From Saprospira grandis str. Lewin (GTDB lineage: Bacteria > Bacteroidota > Bacteroidia > Chitinophagales > Saprospiraceae): DNA of 64,000 nucleotides. The position numbers were made by a program, and so were the translations under genes. Below the pieces are notes generated by a model. It had not been told where the DNA came from. It made no database searches and saw only the letters and a list, made by a program, of their open reading frames with translations. Each line of letters begins with the position of its first letter. The stretch's first letter is position 1. Of the stretch, positions 48,917 through 58,389 are shown in pieces. The DNA is taken from positions 968,995-1,032,994 of the forward strand of contig NC_016940.1 of NCBI RefSeq assembly GCF_000250635.1, written 5' to 3'.

Positions 48917-48929
48917 AGACGGTCAGTCT
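48917..48929. promoter_or_regulatory. Palindromic operator candidate AGACGGTCAGTCT
   Basis: Shares AGACGGTCNGTCT with 30866-30878 upstream of the dehydrogenase-like gene. It lies 136 bp before the arginine decarboxylase start. Confidence 0.35.
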
Positions 48930-49064
48930 GCAAAACAACTCCTTCAACAGCAAAGCCAAAAACTCCCCCCCGCAAAAACTCAATGCTAAAAAAAAACAGT
49001 AATTTTGGCCCGCAGCTAGCTGCCCGTTTTTTATTCAATTTATTTTTAAAAAACAACTAAGGCA

Positions 49065-50462
49065 TTGAATAACAAATATATAGACCTCATTCAGCAAACC
49101 TACGACTTCCCCCAAGGAAGCTTCAAAGTAGAAGATAGCCACCTCTGGTTCAATAATATCCCCCTCAAAGAATTGGCCCAGCAGTTTGGTACCCCGCTAA
49201 AATTGACCTATATCCCCCGCATCGGAGAACAGGTGGAAAGAGCCCGCAGCTATTTCCATAATGCCATGCAAAAACATGATTATCAACAACCTTATCTCTA
49301 TACCTATTGTACCAAAAGCTCGCATTTTGCTCATGTGCTCGACGAAACGCTGAAGCATGATGCTCATATCGAACTCTCCTCCGCTTTTGATACCGAAATC
49401 GTCCTCCGCCTCCTCAAACAAGGCAAAATCAATAAGGATACTTATGTCCTCTGCAATGGCTATAAAACACCCGATTATTTTGCCGGTATCCAACGGATGA
49501 TCCATGCCGGCCTCAAAAATGTCATCCCCATTCTCGACTGCAAAAGCGAACTCCGCGTCTATGAAACTTTCGACGCCAAAGAGGTCCAAATTGGCCTCCG
49601 TATTGCCACCGAAGAAGAACCCTCTTTCGATCTCTATACCTCCCGCTTCGGCATCCGCCGCACCGAATTACTCGATTTCTACCGCTATCGCCTGCATAAA
49701 CACCCCAAAGTGAAGCTCAAAATGCTCCACTTTTTTATCTATACGGGCATTAGCGATACCACTTATTATTGGTCCGAATTGCATAAGTATATTAAGCTCT
49801 ATGTGCAAATGAAACAGCTTTGCCCCGGCCTCGAAATGCTCAATATCGGCGGTGGCCTCCCTATCCAAAATTCCCTGGAGTTCGAGTACGATTACCAATA
49901 TATGATCGACGAATTGGTGGGCCAACTCAAAAATTATTGCGAAGAGAAAAATGTCCCAGAACCTACCCTAGTCTCCGAGTTTGGTAGCTTTACGGTAGGC
50001 GAAAGCGGCGCCACAATCTTTAAGGTCTTAGGCACCAAACGCCAAAATGATCGAGAAATCTGGTACATTATCGATAACTCCCTGATCTCTACCCTGCCCG
50101 ATATGTGGGCCGAAAAACAACGCTTTATTATGCTCCCCCTCAATAAATGGAATGTGGAGTACCATCGCGTGATCCTCGGCGGCCTGACCTGCGATAATGA
50201 CGATTATTATAAGATTATTTCCGAAGATGAAGAGCTCTTCCTCCCCAGCATAGAACCCGATGATGTCGAACCCCTCTATGTCGGCTTTTTCCACACCGGC
50301 GCCTACCAAGATTCCCTCAGCGGCTATGGCGGCGTGCACCACTGCCTGATCCCCTCCCCAAAACACCTGCTCGTCGATGTCGATGAAGACGGAAATATCC
50401 AATACCGCCTCTTCGCCCCCGAACAACGATCAGAAGAAGTGATGAAAATTCTCGGTTACTAA
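49065..50462 (+). CDS. speA: Arginine decarboxylase-like PLP enzyme (fold III)
   Basis: 465 residues of the alanine-racemase-fold decarboxylases, matching the Bacteroidota arginine decarboxylase group: YLYTYCTKSSHFAHVLDE with the PLP lysine (K84), HIELSSAFD, HFFIYTGI, LNIGGGLPIQNSLEFEYDYQ, SEFGSFTVGESG and the C-terminal GFFHTGAYQ. It would make agmatine for polyamine synthesis; substrate assignment is by family only. The start is a TTG: no in-frame ATG exists before residue 68, and MNNKYIDLIQQTYDFPQGSF is the family N-terminus. Codons end in C far more often than in neighbouring genes, which may reflect expression level or origin. Own terminator downstream. Confidence 0.85.
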   Translation: MNNKYIDLIQQTYDFPQGSFKVEDSHLWFNNIPLKELAQQFGTPLKLTYIPRIGEQVERARSYFHNAMQKHDYQQPYLYTYCTKSSHFAHVLDETLKHDAHIELSSAFDTEIVLRLLKQGKINKDTYVLCNGYKTPDYFAGIQRMIHAGLKNVIPILDCKSELRVYETFDAKEVQIGLRIATEEEPSFDLYTSRFGIRRTELLDFYRYRLHKHPKVKLKMLHFFIYTGISDTTYYWSELHKYIKLYVQMKQLCPGLEMLNIGGGLPIQNSLEFEYDYQYMIDELVGQLKNYCEEKNVPEPTLVSEFGSFTVGESGATIFKVLGTKRQNDREIWYIIDNSLISTLPDMWAEKQRFIMLPLNKWNVEYHRVILGGLTCDNDDYYKIISEDEELFLPSIEPDDVEPLYVGFFHTGAYQDSLSGYGGVHHCLIPSPKHLLVDVDEDGNIQYRLFAPEQRSEEVMKILGY

Positions 50463-50472
50463 TATTACTAAG

Positions 50473-50499
50473 GCCCGCAGCTCTCTGTGGGCTTTTTTT
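50473..50499 (+). terminator. Intrinsic terminator of the decarboxylase gene
   Basis: GCCCGCAG-ctct-CTGTGGGC (one G-U pair) followed by TTTTTTT. Confidence 0.8.
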
Positions 50500-50521
50500 A
50501 TGCCCATAATTAACTGTTTTT

Positions 50522-50740
50522 GGGGCATTACTCCCTTCGGTCGTCGAAGACGAACTAAAGTTCTTGTTGTCGTTGCGCAGCTCGCTGCTGTTTTTGGGGC
50601 CTCCGCCTCCCTTCGGTCGTCGGCGCTACGTTTCGCAGCTCGCAGGTCTGCTCGGCCCTGCGGCGGCTGCGCCGCCTGGGTCTGGCCCTTCGGGCCACTG
50701 CTGCACATCGCTAGGCCTGCGGGCGCTCCGCGCCCTGCAA
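50522..50740. repeat. GC-rich stem-loop repeat, copy K (double)
   Basis: Two partial left arms in tandem, each starting TTTTTGGGGC and containing CTCCCTTCGGTCGTCG; the second is full length (CGCAGCTCGCAGGTCTGCTC ... CACATCGCTAGGCC). Fills most of the 402-bp gap to the next gene; the last 120 bp are AT-rich and probably carry its promoter. Confidence 0.75.
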
Positions 50741-50864
50741 AACCGCAAAAATGGACCAAATAATAAAAAGTTTACAAAAAGGTTAGCTTTTATTTGTGTT
50801 TACGGAAAGTTATATGTATAATTGTATTCAACAACGGTTACCTACTTTATAAATATAGCACCCC

Positions 50865-51734
50865 ATGAAATTAAAATTAAAGCTAGCCGAGCTAGAAAAA
50901 CTGCCAATCAATAAGTTTGGCCCTATGCTAAAAAATGAGCTCAAAAAAGCTCGTAAAAAGGCCATTTCTCCCGAAACAGCCGTCCCCCTCGCCCTAATTA
51001 TTGACCATCAGTTTGGCGAAGAAACCGCGCCCCTTATCCTCCTTGGCCATTTTACTACAGACTGGCGCAAATGGCTAAAGGATAAATTCAAAAGCCAAAA
51101 GAAATTGATGGCTATCGGTAAGGTCTATTGGTCCGCAGAAAAAGAAAGCTTTTACTTTCTGCCCGAAAAAGGCGGCCTGACCCAAACGAAGTATCAAAAG
51201 GCCGCTAAAAAAATGAGCAAAAAAGCCGCTTTTCCACTCCTCTTTGCCGATGAGCCGCAAACAGAAGATGATGCTGCCGCAGCTGAAGCTGAAGAGGCAA
51301 GCGCCCCCCCTAGCCCCCAAACCGCCAGCTCTCCTCATGCCACTGAAGAAGAAACCAGTTCCCCCCTGAGCAAGGCTGAGTTTAGCCAAATTTTCCGCAA
51401 ATGTGTTGCCACACTCAAGCAATTGCGCAAAGAGGCCCAAGCCGCCAAAAACAAGCCCAAAGAAGAACAACTCAACGCCTGGGCCAATATCTTTTTCCAA
51501 CTTCGCCCCCTGCAAAAAGAGGTAAACCTACTCGGAAAACAACAGCTCGCTATCAAAGAAACTCAACAGCTGAAGCTCCGCCTGCATGAACTGATTAAAA
51601 GCGTACAAGAGCATAAAGCCGACCTTCAACAACATATTAAGGCCCAAAAACAAGAGCTCAATCAAATGATTGCAGAGGTCAATGAGACCCTCAAAGCGCA
51701 TGGCCGCCCCCCACTGAAAACAAAAAGTGCATAG
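50865..51734 (+). CDS. Unknown coiled-coil protein, paralog of the 45073 gene
   Basis: 289 residues: N-terminal domain with IIDHQFGEETAPLILLGHFT and WRKWLKDKFKSQKKLMAIGK, then VYWSAEKESFYFLPEKGGL; a Pro/Ser/Glu/Ala-rich linker (about 125-165); and a C-terminal Gln/Lys-rich helical bundle (KSVQEHKADLQQHIKAQKQE). The same plan as the 45073 product 5 kb away, apart from the linker. No signal peptide, no catalytic motif. Convergent with the OmpA gene over a bidirectional terminator. Confidence 0.65.
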   Translation: MKLKLKLAELEKLPINKFGPMLKNELKKARKKAISPETAVPLALIIDHQFGEETAPLILLGHFTTDWRKWLKDKFKSQKKLMAIGKVYWSAEKESFYFLPEKGGLTQTKYQKAAKKMSKKAAFPLLFADEPQTEDDAAAAEAEEASAPPSPQTASSPHATEEETSSPLSKAEFSQIFRKCVATLKQLRKEAQAAKNKPKEEQLNAWANIFFQLRPLQKEVNLLGKQQLAIKETQQLKLRLHELIKSVQEHKADLQQHIKAQKQELNQMIAEVNETLKAHGRPPLKTKSA

Positions 51735-51840
51735 CCCTGCCTATAGCGTATATAGAACTACCATTTTTAATAGTGTTTTTAGGTGAGTGTCAACATCTCA
51801 GGCAGACCGCTTAGCGTCTGCCTATTTGTTGGCCAACAAA

Positions 51841-51880
51841 AGAAGCGCTTAGCCTCTACAGGCTAAGCGCTTCTTTCTTT
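51841..51880. terminator. Bidirectional intrinsic terminator
   Basis: AGAAGCGCTTAGCC-tctaca-GGCTAAGCGCTTCT, a perfect 14-bp stem between the convergent genes at 50865 and 51894, with T-rich sequence on both sides. Confidence 0.85.
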
Positions 51881-51893
51881 TCTCAAAACTCCT

Positions 51894-54494
51894 CTATTTC
51901 AAACCAATGACCTTAAAGTCGGTCCGACGGTTAACTGCATGCTCTTTTGAGCTACATGGCACCCCATCCTTACATTTATTGAGCGGTAAAGTCTCTCCAT
52001 ACCCCTTATATTTTAAGCGGAATTTGCTCACGCCTTGCTCAATTAAGTAGTCATAAACTGCCTTGGCCCGACGCTCAGAAAGGTCCAGGTTCTTTTTGGC
52101 AGACCCTCTAGAATCGGTATGCGAGCGTATCTCCACCGAAATTTTATTGGCCTTGAGAATACGCACAATCTCATTGAGTCCACGCATATCCCTTTTGTCC
52201 AATACCGCACTGTTGGTCGAGTAGTTAATATTATCTACCTTGATAATATCGCCGTATTTAAAGCCAGACTGCCCAATCACCTTAAATTCGGTCCGGCGAT
52301 TGACCGCATGCTGCGCTTTGCTACAACGTACTCCATCCTTACAATGATTCAAAATTTCAGATTCGCCATAGCCCTTCGCCACTAAACGATTGGCCGGAAT
52401 CCCCTTGGCCACCAAATAGTTTTTCACGGCATTAGCCCGCTGCTGCGATAATCGCTGATTGTAGCTTTTAGAACCCGTGGCATCTGTATGCGAACCAATT
52501 TCTAATTTCACATGTGGATGGTCCTGCAATACTTTGAGCAACTCTTTCAAACCCGGAGAGTTTTTGTCTACCGCCGTTTTATCATGCTCATAGTAAATAT
52601 TGGCCACCTTGATGTAGTCCCCAATCGCATAATGCGATTTGCGCTCTGGCTTTCTTCGAGAAGAACCACTACCGCTAGAACGAGAAGAGTTATTGCTCGT
52701 ACTGGCTGTAATTCTGGGCCGATCTTGAGGGTTATCCATTTCAGCTACGGCAATAGCTGGCATATACTCCTGTAAGTATTGCCCCGCATCCGAAATTCGG
52801 CCAATCACAATAAATTCTAATCGTCTATTGGCCCGATGTTTATCTTCCGAACAGCGCACGCCATCCTTACAATTATTGGCCAAGTACTTTTCTCCAAATC
52901 CTTGGTAGCGAATACGTTTTTTATCTACGCCCCGACTTACTAAGTACTCATAAGCTGCCTTGGCCCGCTTTTCTGCCAAAAGCAAATTGGCCCGATAGCT
53001 TCCCTTAGAATCAGTATGCGCATAAATCTGTATGACCACCTCTTTCTGCCGCAAAAGATCCTGCACCAATTGGTCCAAGGTGTCATTCTTGATCTTATCC
53101 AAACGCACCTCTTTAGGCTGATAAATATCGACCAAAATGAGTTTGTCGCCAGGCTTAAAGCGACGAGGCTCTCGGGCTGGCAAGGGCCGCTCTAACTTTA
53201 AGCGGTAAAGGTCCTCATGCCCCTGTCCACCTGGGCGGTTAGAGCTAAAAAAGCCAAACTCTTTTTCTGCATCATAATAAAGAGATAACTCATCATAGGC
53301 GGTATTGACATTGGGGCCCAAATTGGTCAGATTTCCCCATTTCACCCCATCTTCATAGCGTTCTACCGTAAAAAGGTCCAAACCACCATAGCCGGGCTGC
53401 CCATCCGAAGCAAAAAACAAACGGCCTTTGCTATCCAAAAAAGGATGCAACTCATGTCCTGCCGTATTTACGGCTGGCCCTAGGTTTTGGGGGCGGCCCC
53501 AGCCGTTTTTGGTCCGAAAAGATACATAGAGATCAAAGCCACCATAGCCACCTGGGCGGTTAGAAGCAAAATAAAGGGCCGAACCATCCTTATTAAAACA
53601 AGCTTGGCCGGTAGAATAAGGCGTTTTATTATCTAAGGGAGAATTATGCTGAAAAAACTGCTCCTGACTATGGTCCCAACTATTCCATTTTTTCATTGGG
53701 TAAAAATAGATGTCCATCATCAGACCAGATTCTGGAATGGGCCGCAGGCCATCCATATAGTTATTAGAACTAATGGCCAACCAATCCTCTTTGGGGCTGT
53801 AGGCCATGGGCGCATCATTAATGTCCTTGCTAGGCATTTTATGCAAGGGCTGCAACTGCCCTGTTGGCTGCCCCTGTTCATCTAGCGGCAAATAGTAGTA
53901 CTGATTAAAGGCGTCATTGGTCCAAGAAGTTACGCCCTCCTTTTTTACGGCCACCGATCTAGAGGAAGAGAACAACAATAAGCCATGATGCATCAAAGGC
54001 GCAAAATCAGCACTCTTGCTATTGATTCCCTCTAAGCTAAAGACTGAAAAATAGGGCTGGCTACCGCTCTCTTTTTTAATAAAGTCAAGAGCGGCCAACT
54101 CGAGTTTTACTTCCTTGGCCCATTTAGCGGGCACCCTTTGCAAGTAACTACGAGCAGCATCCAACTGCTTTTTGGTCTTGAGTAGGCGGGCATAGGGCAA
54201 ATAGTAATTCTCTTTACCCTCTGCGATTAAGATTCGTTTTTTATAATAGGCCAAGGCCTTATCCAACTCATTGCAAAGCGCATAAGACTCTGCCAACTGG
54301 GCCAATAGATCAGCCTCTTCTTTGGCCCCTTCTTCTAGGGCGGTTTCAAAATGCAGAACCGCCTCTTTATAAAGTTTTTTCTGATAAAAATCTTGGGCCT
54401 TTTTCAAAGCTACACTTTGGGCCGATAGGCTTGTGCCTCCTAACAAAAGCCCAAAGCCCAAACTGAGCAAGAGCTTTTTTCCTATTCGCTGCAT
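51894..54494 (-). CDS. TPR-PD40-OmpA envelope protein with three OmpA domains
   Basis: 866 residues: signal peptide (to LSAQS), TPR-like helices (about 25-130), PD40/WD40-like beta-propeller (about 150-440; YSTGQACFNKDGSALYFASN, NRPGGYGGFDLYVS), then three OmpA-like peptidoglycan-binding domains (about 448-565, 625-745, 748-866). Each OmpA domain ends CKDGV(R/P)CS...H..NRR..F.VIG. The second and third have the classical SHTD(A/S).GS; the first reads AHTDSKGS but its beginning is degenerate. The plan is that of PorE/SprE-like proteins that tie the T9SS or gliding machinery to peptidoglycan. A TATCTTTG box lies 38 bp upstream. Confidence 0.88.
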   Translation of the reverse strand: MQRIGKKLLLSLGFGLLLGGTSLSAQSVALKKAQDFYQKKLYKEAVLHFETALEEGAKEEADLLAQLAESYALCNELDKALAYYKKRILIAEGKENYYLPYARLLKTKKQLDAARSYLQRVPAKWAKEVKLELAALDFIKKESGSQPYFSVFSLEGINSKSADFAPLMHHGLLLFSSSRSVAVKKEGVTSWTNDAFNQYYYLPLDEQGQPTGQLQPLHKMPSKDINDAPMAYSPKEDWLAISSNNYMDGLRPIPESGLMMDIYFYPMKKWNSWDHSQEQFFQHNSPLDNKTPYSTGQACFNKDGSALYFASNRPGGYGGFDLYVSFRTKNGWGRPQNLGPAVNTAGHELHPFLDSKGRLFFASDGQPGYGGLDLFTVERYEDGVKWGNLTNLGPNVNTAYDELSLYYDAEKEFGFFSSNRPGGQGHEDLYRLKLERPLPAREPRRFKPGDKLILVDIYQPKEVRLDKIKNDTLDQLVQDLLRQKEVVIQIYAHTDSKGSYRANLLLAEKRAKAAYEYLVSRGVDKKRIRYQGFGEKYLANNCKDGVRCSEDKHRANRRLEFIVIGRISDAGQYLQEYMPAIAVAEMDNPQDRPRITASTSNNSSRSSGSGSSRRKPERKSHYAIGDYIKVANIYYEHDKTAVDKNSPGLKELLKVLQDHPHVKLEIGSHTDATGSKSYNQRLSQQRANAVKNYLVAKGIPANRLVAKGYGESEILNHCKDGVRCSKAQHAVNRRTEFKVIGQSGFKYGDIIKVDNINYSTNSAVLDKRDMRGLNEIVRILKANKISVEIRSHTDSRGSAKKNLDLSERRAKAVYDYLIEQGVSKFRLKYKGYGETLPLNKCKDGVPCSSKEHAVNRRTDFKVIGLK

Positions 54495-54531
54495 AGTTCT
54501 CGGATGAGTTCAATTTCTGAAATGAATGCTG

Positions 54532-54539
54532 CAAAGATA
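54532..54539 (-). promoter_or_regulatory. -7 box (TATCTTTG) of the OmpA gene
   Basis: Minus-strand TATCTTTG, 38 bp before the ATG at 54494; a TTG lies 28 bp further upstream, farther than usual. Confidence 0.5.
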
Positions 54540-54615
54540 GGTTTTTCTTAGGGAACTCATTTAAAAACAACTGTTCTTGTGCGGGAAAGCTAAGTTTGTG
54601 TTTTTGGTCCTTAAT

Positions 54616-54752
54616 CGGCCGCAGGCCGAAACGGCTGAGGGGCTGTAGCAGGGCCGCCAAAGGCGGCAGACCTAGCGGGCGCAGCCCGCGCAGGGCCGAG
54701 CGAGCAGCGAGCTGCGCAATGGCCCGACCCGACCGCAGGGAGGGGCAGCCCC
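54616..54752. repeat. GC-rich stem-loop repeat, copy L
   Basis: GGCCGCAGGCCGAAACGGCTG, GGGCCGCCAAAGGCGGCAGA, GCGCAGGGCCGAGCGAGCAG, GGCAGCCCC. It lies between the divergent OmpA and P450 genes. Confidence 0.75.
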
Positions 54753-54938
54753 AAATAATGTCACAAAACATTAATTTTCAAAAAACTTTGGCTCGAGAAA
54801 TAATATTTTAAGTAAAAAGATCAGCATAAAATATAAAAACAGCCTAAACTTTGTAGTTAAATAGATTATATTAAGACAGCTTATTTTAAAGCGACCTACT
54901 TAATGCTTCATTCACCTACTAATCAATTATTTAGTCTT

Positions 54939-57900
54939 ATGAAGAGCCCAGTTTCTAAGCCCATTCCCCATCCTCCTATCTACCCCATTGTAAAAAGTGT
55001 ACTCAGTCTAGACATCAAGCGGCCCGTGCAAAGTATGATGGCTTTGGCGGAAAAATACGGTGGAATTTATCGCCTAGAAGTGCCCAACGACAGTCTAGTT
55101 ATTGTGAGTGGTTTAGAGTATGTTCAAGAATTTTGCGATGAGGACCGATTTGATAAAAAAGTATTTTCGGCCCTAGAAAAAGTGCGTGACCTTACTGGAG
55201 ATGGGCTTTTTACGGCCCATACCGAAGAGCCCAACTGGGGGAAAGCGCACCGCATTTTGACCCCTGCTTTTGGTCCACATGCCATGCAAGATATGTTTGA
55301 TAAAATGTATGATGTGGCCGAACAACTTTGTGTTAAACTGGAACGGCTTGGGCCTGATGAGCCCTTTAATGTTCCGGCAAATATGACGCGTTTGACGCTA
55401 GACACCATTGCCCTTTGTGCCTTTGACTACCGCTTTAACAGCTTTTACAAAAACGAAATGCACCCCTTTGTAGAGGCCATGTTGTTTATTTTGCATGAGG
55501 CCAATCAGCATATGCGGCGCCTACCGATCATGAACCGTCTGATGTATAAAACCAAGGAGCGTTATAATAAGGACATTCAATATATGTATACCGTGGCGCA
55601 GAAAATTTTGGATCAAAGAAGAAAGGCAGACAAAGCAGAGCAGGTGGATGATCTTTTGGGCCGTATGCTTGAGGGAGTAGATCCCGATACTGGCGAAAAG
55701 CTGAGCGACCAAAACATCATCTACCAAATGGTCACTTTTCTGATTGCAGGACATGAAACGACCAGTAGCATGATGGCATTTACCTTCTATGAAATGCTCA
55801 AGCAGCCGCATATTTTGGCCCGTGTTCAGGCTGAAGTAGATGAGGTGCTTGGTCAGGAAAAGCTGCAGTTTCATCATTTGAGCAAGCTAAAGTATATGGA
55901 TATGGTTCTTAAGGAGTGTTTGCGCCTTTGGCCCATTGCATCGGGCTTTAACCTTCGTTCCTTTAAAGATGAACAAGTGGGCGAATACCTGATTAAGCCG
56001 ACCGACTCCATTTTCATCTTTTTGCCCTCTTTGCATCGCGCTCCCATTTGGGGAGAAGATCCCAAGCTATTTAACCCCGAAAACTTTTCGCCAGAAAATG
56101 AGGCTAAAATCCCCCCATCGGCTTACCTTCCCTTTGGTAATGGCCGCCGCTCTTGTATTGGCCGCCCCTTTGCCTTTCAGGAAGCCAAACTGGCCATTGC
56201 GATGATTTTGCAGCGTTTTGATATTAGCTTGGCCGACCCCAACTATGAGCTAGTTTTAGATGAAACGCTGACTATAAAGCCCGATAACTACTTCCTTAAA
56301 TTCAAGAAACGACCAGGCTTTAAGCCAGTAGAAAATGGCCCCAAAGTACCCGCCAGCCAAAGCCTAAAGTTAAAGGGCGGTAAACAGATTTATGTCCAAA
56401 ACAAGCCCCTACTCTACCTCGCCTATGGCTCTAATATGGGCTCCTCGAAAAAGTTTATCCAACAACTAGCCGAAACAGCCCAAGCATTGGGCTATCAGCC
56501 TAGCGTGCATAGCCTCAATGAAACCAAGGCATTAATGGCCCAAAACAAAGGGCATTATGTCATTATTACCGCCTCCTATGAGGGACAGCCCACCCATGAT
56601 GCCGAAGAATTTGTCGATTGGATTGTGGAACAGCCTGAAGGTAGTCTAGACCAAGTTCAATATAGCCTCTTTGGTTGTGGCAACTCGGATTGGATCCATA
56701 GCTATCAGGCCGTTCCTCGGAAAATTGATGCCCAATTAAAACGCTTAGGCGCTCAGCCATTTTTGGCCCCTGGAGAAGGCAATGCCAAGCAAAACTTTTT
56801 TGCCTCTTTTAACCAATGGCATGATGAACTCTGGCCCGCCCTAGCCAAAAGCTTAGGACAAGATGCCATTAGTCCAATCAATAAAAAGAGCTATAAGGTC
56901 CAATTGCTACACGATTGGCATGCACAGACTTTGGGCGAAAATGATTTTGTTCGGGCTCAACTGCTGAGCAAAAAAGAATTGGTCCAACAAGAGAGCCCCT
57001 TTGCTAGCTCCAAAATTGAGCTGCAAATTGAAGTCCCCGAAGGCCAAAGTTATCAAACTGGCGGCTACATTGATATTCTGCCCCAAAATAGCCCCGCAAC
57101 TATTCAGCGGGTGTTGCGCCACTTTCAAATGCAACATGACCCCTATATCAAATTGGAGTCAGAAGAGCAATCTGTTGCCCTAAAGTTGCCTTTGGACCAA
57201 CATATTCGCCTGACTGATTTGCTCAAGTATTATGTAGAACTACAACGGCCCGCAGGCAAAAAATGGCTAGAAGAAGTTTTGGCCCAAACTCGCTGTCCCT
57301 TTTCGGCCCAAGGCCTTCAACAGTTTATTGAGCAGTATGAGAGCGAAGTTCTGCAGAAAAATCGAAGTTTGCTCAGTATCATTGAGCAGTTTCCTGGAGC
57401 AAAAATTGACCTTGGCCAATTTATTAGTGCGCTGCCCGCTATGCGCCCCAGAACCTACTCTATTTCTTCTTCGGTTAAACAGTCTACAGATAAGGCCAGC
57501 TTAGTGGTATCCTGCATTAAGGGAGCTGCCTGGTCTGGACAAGGAGAGTATCAAGGACTAGCCTCTGGCTATCTCAGCCAATTAGAAGAAGGCCAACTCC
57601 TTTGGCTCCGCTTTAGCCCCAATTTACCCAACTTTCCCGCCCCCAAAAGCGAAGATAAACTCATTCTTATTGCCGCAGGTACGGGGATTGCTCCCTTTAG
57701 AGCCTTTATGCAAGAACGCAGCCTAGAGAAAACGCCAGAAAAAGCAGTATTTTTCTATGGTTGCCGAGCCAAAGAAGTGGATCAACTTTATGCAGAAGAG
57801 TTTGCGCAATGGGAAAAAGAAGGTTGGTTGGATTTACGTCCCGTTTACTCTAAAGCGCCCGAAAAAGAAGGCCAAACTTATGTACAACACCGCCTTTGGG

Positions 57901-58106
57901 CCGATAGAGATGCCTTCTGGGCCGCTTGGGAAGCAGGAGCCAAAATCTATATCTGTGGAGATGGCGAAGGCATGGCCCCAGCCGTACGCCAATGCCTGAT
58001 GGATATTTACCAAGAAAAGGCCCAAGCTACAGAAGCCCAAGCCCTAGATTGGTTGATGCAAATTGCCGGTAAGGACAAACGCTATTTTACCGATATTTTT
58101 AGCTAA
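54939..58106 (+). CDS. Self-sufficient cytochrome P450 with fused reductase (CYP102/BM3 type)
   Basis: 1,055 residues. P450 domain (1-455) with AGHETTS (T275), the ExxR helix KECLRLW, and the heme signature FGNGRRSCIG (C406); then a flavodoxin-like FMN domain (from about 475; LAYGSNMGSSKKFIQQLA, FGCGNSDWIHSYQ), an FAD domain (RTYSISSS) and an NADPH domain (IAAGTGIAPFRAFMQER, YICGDGEGMA). BM3-like enzymes hydroxylate fatty acids; the substrate here is unknown. Twelve codons upstream there is another ATG (54903), but starting at 54939 places RPVQSMM exactly where BM3 has KPVQALM. No operon partner; a strong terminator follows. Confidence 0.93.
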   Translation: MKSPVSKPIPHPPIYPIVKSVLSLDIKRPVQSMMALAEKYGGIYRLEVPNDSLVIVSGLEYVQEFCDEDRFDKKVFSALEKVRDLTGDGLFTAHTEEPNWGKAHRILTPAFGPHAMQDMFDKMYDVAEQLCVKLERLGPDEPFNVPANMTRLTLDTIALCAFDYRFNSFYKNEMHPFVEAMLFILHEANQHMRRLPIMNRLMYKTKERYNKDIQYMYTVAQKILDQRRKADKAEQVDDLLGRMLEGVDPDTGEKLSDQNIIYQMVTFLIAGHETTSSMMAFTFYEMLKQPHILARVQAEVDEVLGQEKLQFHHLSKLKYMDMVLKECLRLWPIASGFNLRSFKDEQVGEYLIKPTDSIFIFLPSLHRAPIWGEDPKLFNPENFSPENEAKIPPSAYLPFGNGRRSCIGRPFAFQEAKLAIAMILQRFDISLADPNYELVLDETLTIKPDNYFLKFKKRPGFKPVENGPKVPASQSLKLKGGKQIYVQNKPLLYLAYGSNMGSSKKFIQQLAETAQALGYQPSVHSLNETKALMAQNKGHYVIITASYEGQPTHDAEEFVDWIVEQPEGSLDQVQYSLFGCGNSDWIHSYQAVPRKIDAQLKRLGAQPFLAPGEGNAKQNFFASFNQWHDELWPALAKSLGQDAISPINKKSYKVQLLHDWHAQTLGENDFVRAQLLSKKELVQQESPFASSKIELQIEVPEGQSYQTGGYIDILPQNSPATIQRVLRHFQMQHDPYIKLESEEQSVALKLPLDQHIRLTDLLKYYVELQRPAGKKWLEEVLAQTRCPFSAQGLQQFIEQYESEVLQKNRSLLSIIEQFPGAKIDLGQFISALPAMRPRTYSISSSVKQSTDKASLVVSCIKGAAWSGQGEYQGLASGYLSQLEEGQLLWLRFSPNLPNFPAPKSEDKLILIAAGTGIAPFRAFMQERSLEKTPEKAVFFYGCRAKEVDQLYAEEFAQWEKEGWLDLRPVYSKAPEKEGQTYVQHRLWADRDAFWAAWEAGAKIYICGDGEGMAPAVRQCLMDIYQEKAQATEAQALDWLMQIAGKDKRYFTDIFS

Positions 58107-58128
58107 AAAATGGCGCTTATGGTCCATG

Positions 58129-58161
58129 AAAAGGCCCTGCAAGGAATTGCAGGGCCTTTTT
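58129..58161 (+). terminator. Intrinsic terminator of the P450 gene
   Basis: AAAAGGCCCTGCAA-ggaa-TTGCAGGGCCTTTT, 14-bp perfect stem, then T. Confidence 0.85.
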
Positions 58162-58167
58162 GCGTTT

Positions 58168-58324
58168 TGCAGGGCGCGAAGCGCCCGCAGGCTGAGGGGC
58201 TGTAGCAGGGCCGCCGAAGGCGGCAGACCAAAGGCTTTTGAAGCGCAGCGAAAAAGCCTGCAGGGCCGAGCAGACCTGCGAGCTGCGCAATGGCCCGACC
58301 CGAGCGAAGCGAGTGGGCAGCCCC
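58168..58324. repeat. GC-rich stem-loop repeat, copy M
   Basis: GGGCGCGAAGCGCCCGCAGG, GGCCGCCGAAGGCGGCAGAC, GCAGGGCCGAGCAGACCTGC, GGGCAGCCCCAAAAAA. Same orientation and end as copies A and L. Confidence 0.8.
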
Positions 58325-58389
58325 AAAAAAGAAAGCGTTGCTCCATACAGCTAGACAAAAAAGCCTATATTGGCGGCTAATTTTTGCTT

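Noticed and set aside
49197..49589. Antisense frames over the arginine decarboxylase
   Set aside because: Result of C-ending codons in the real gene; no motif or start context.
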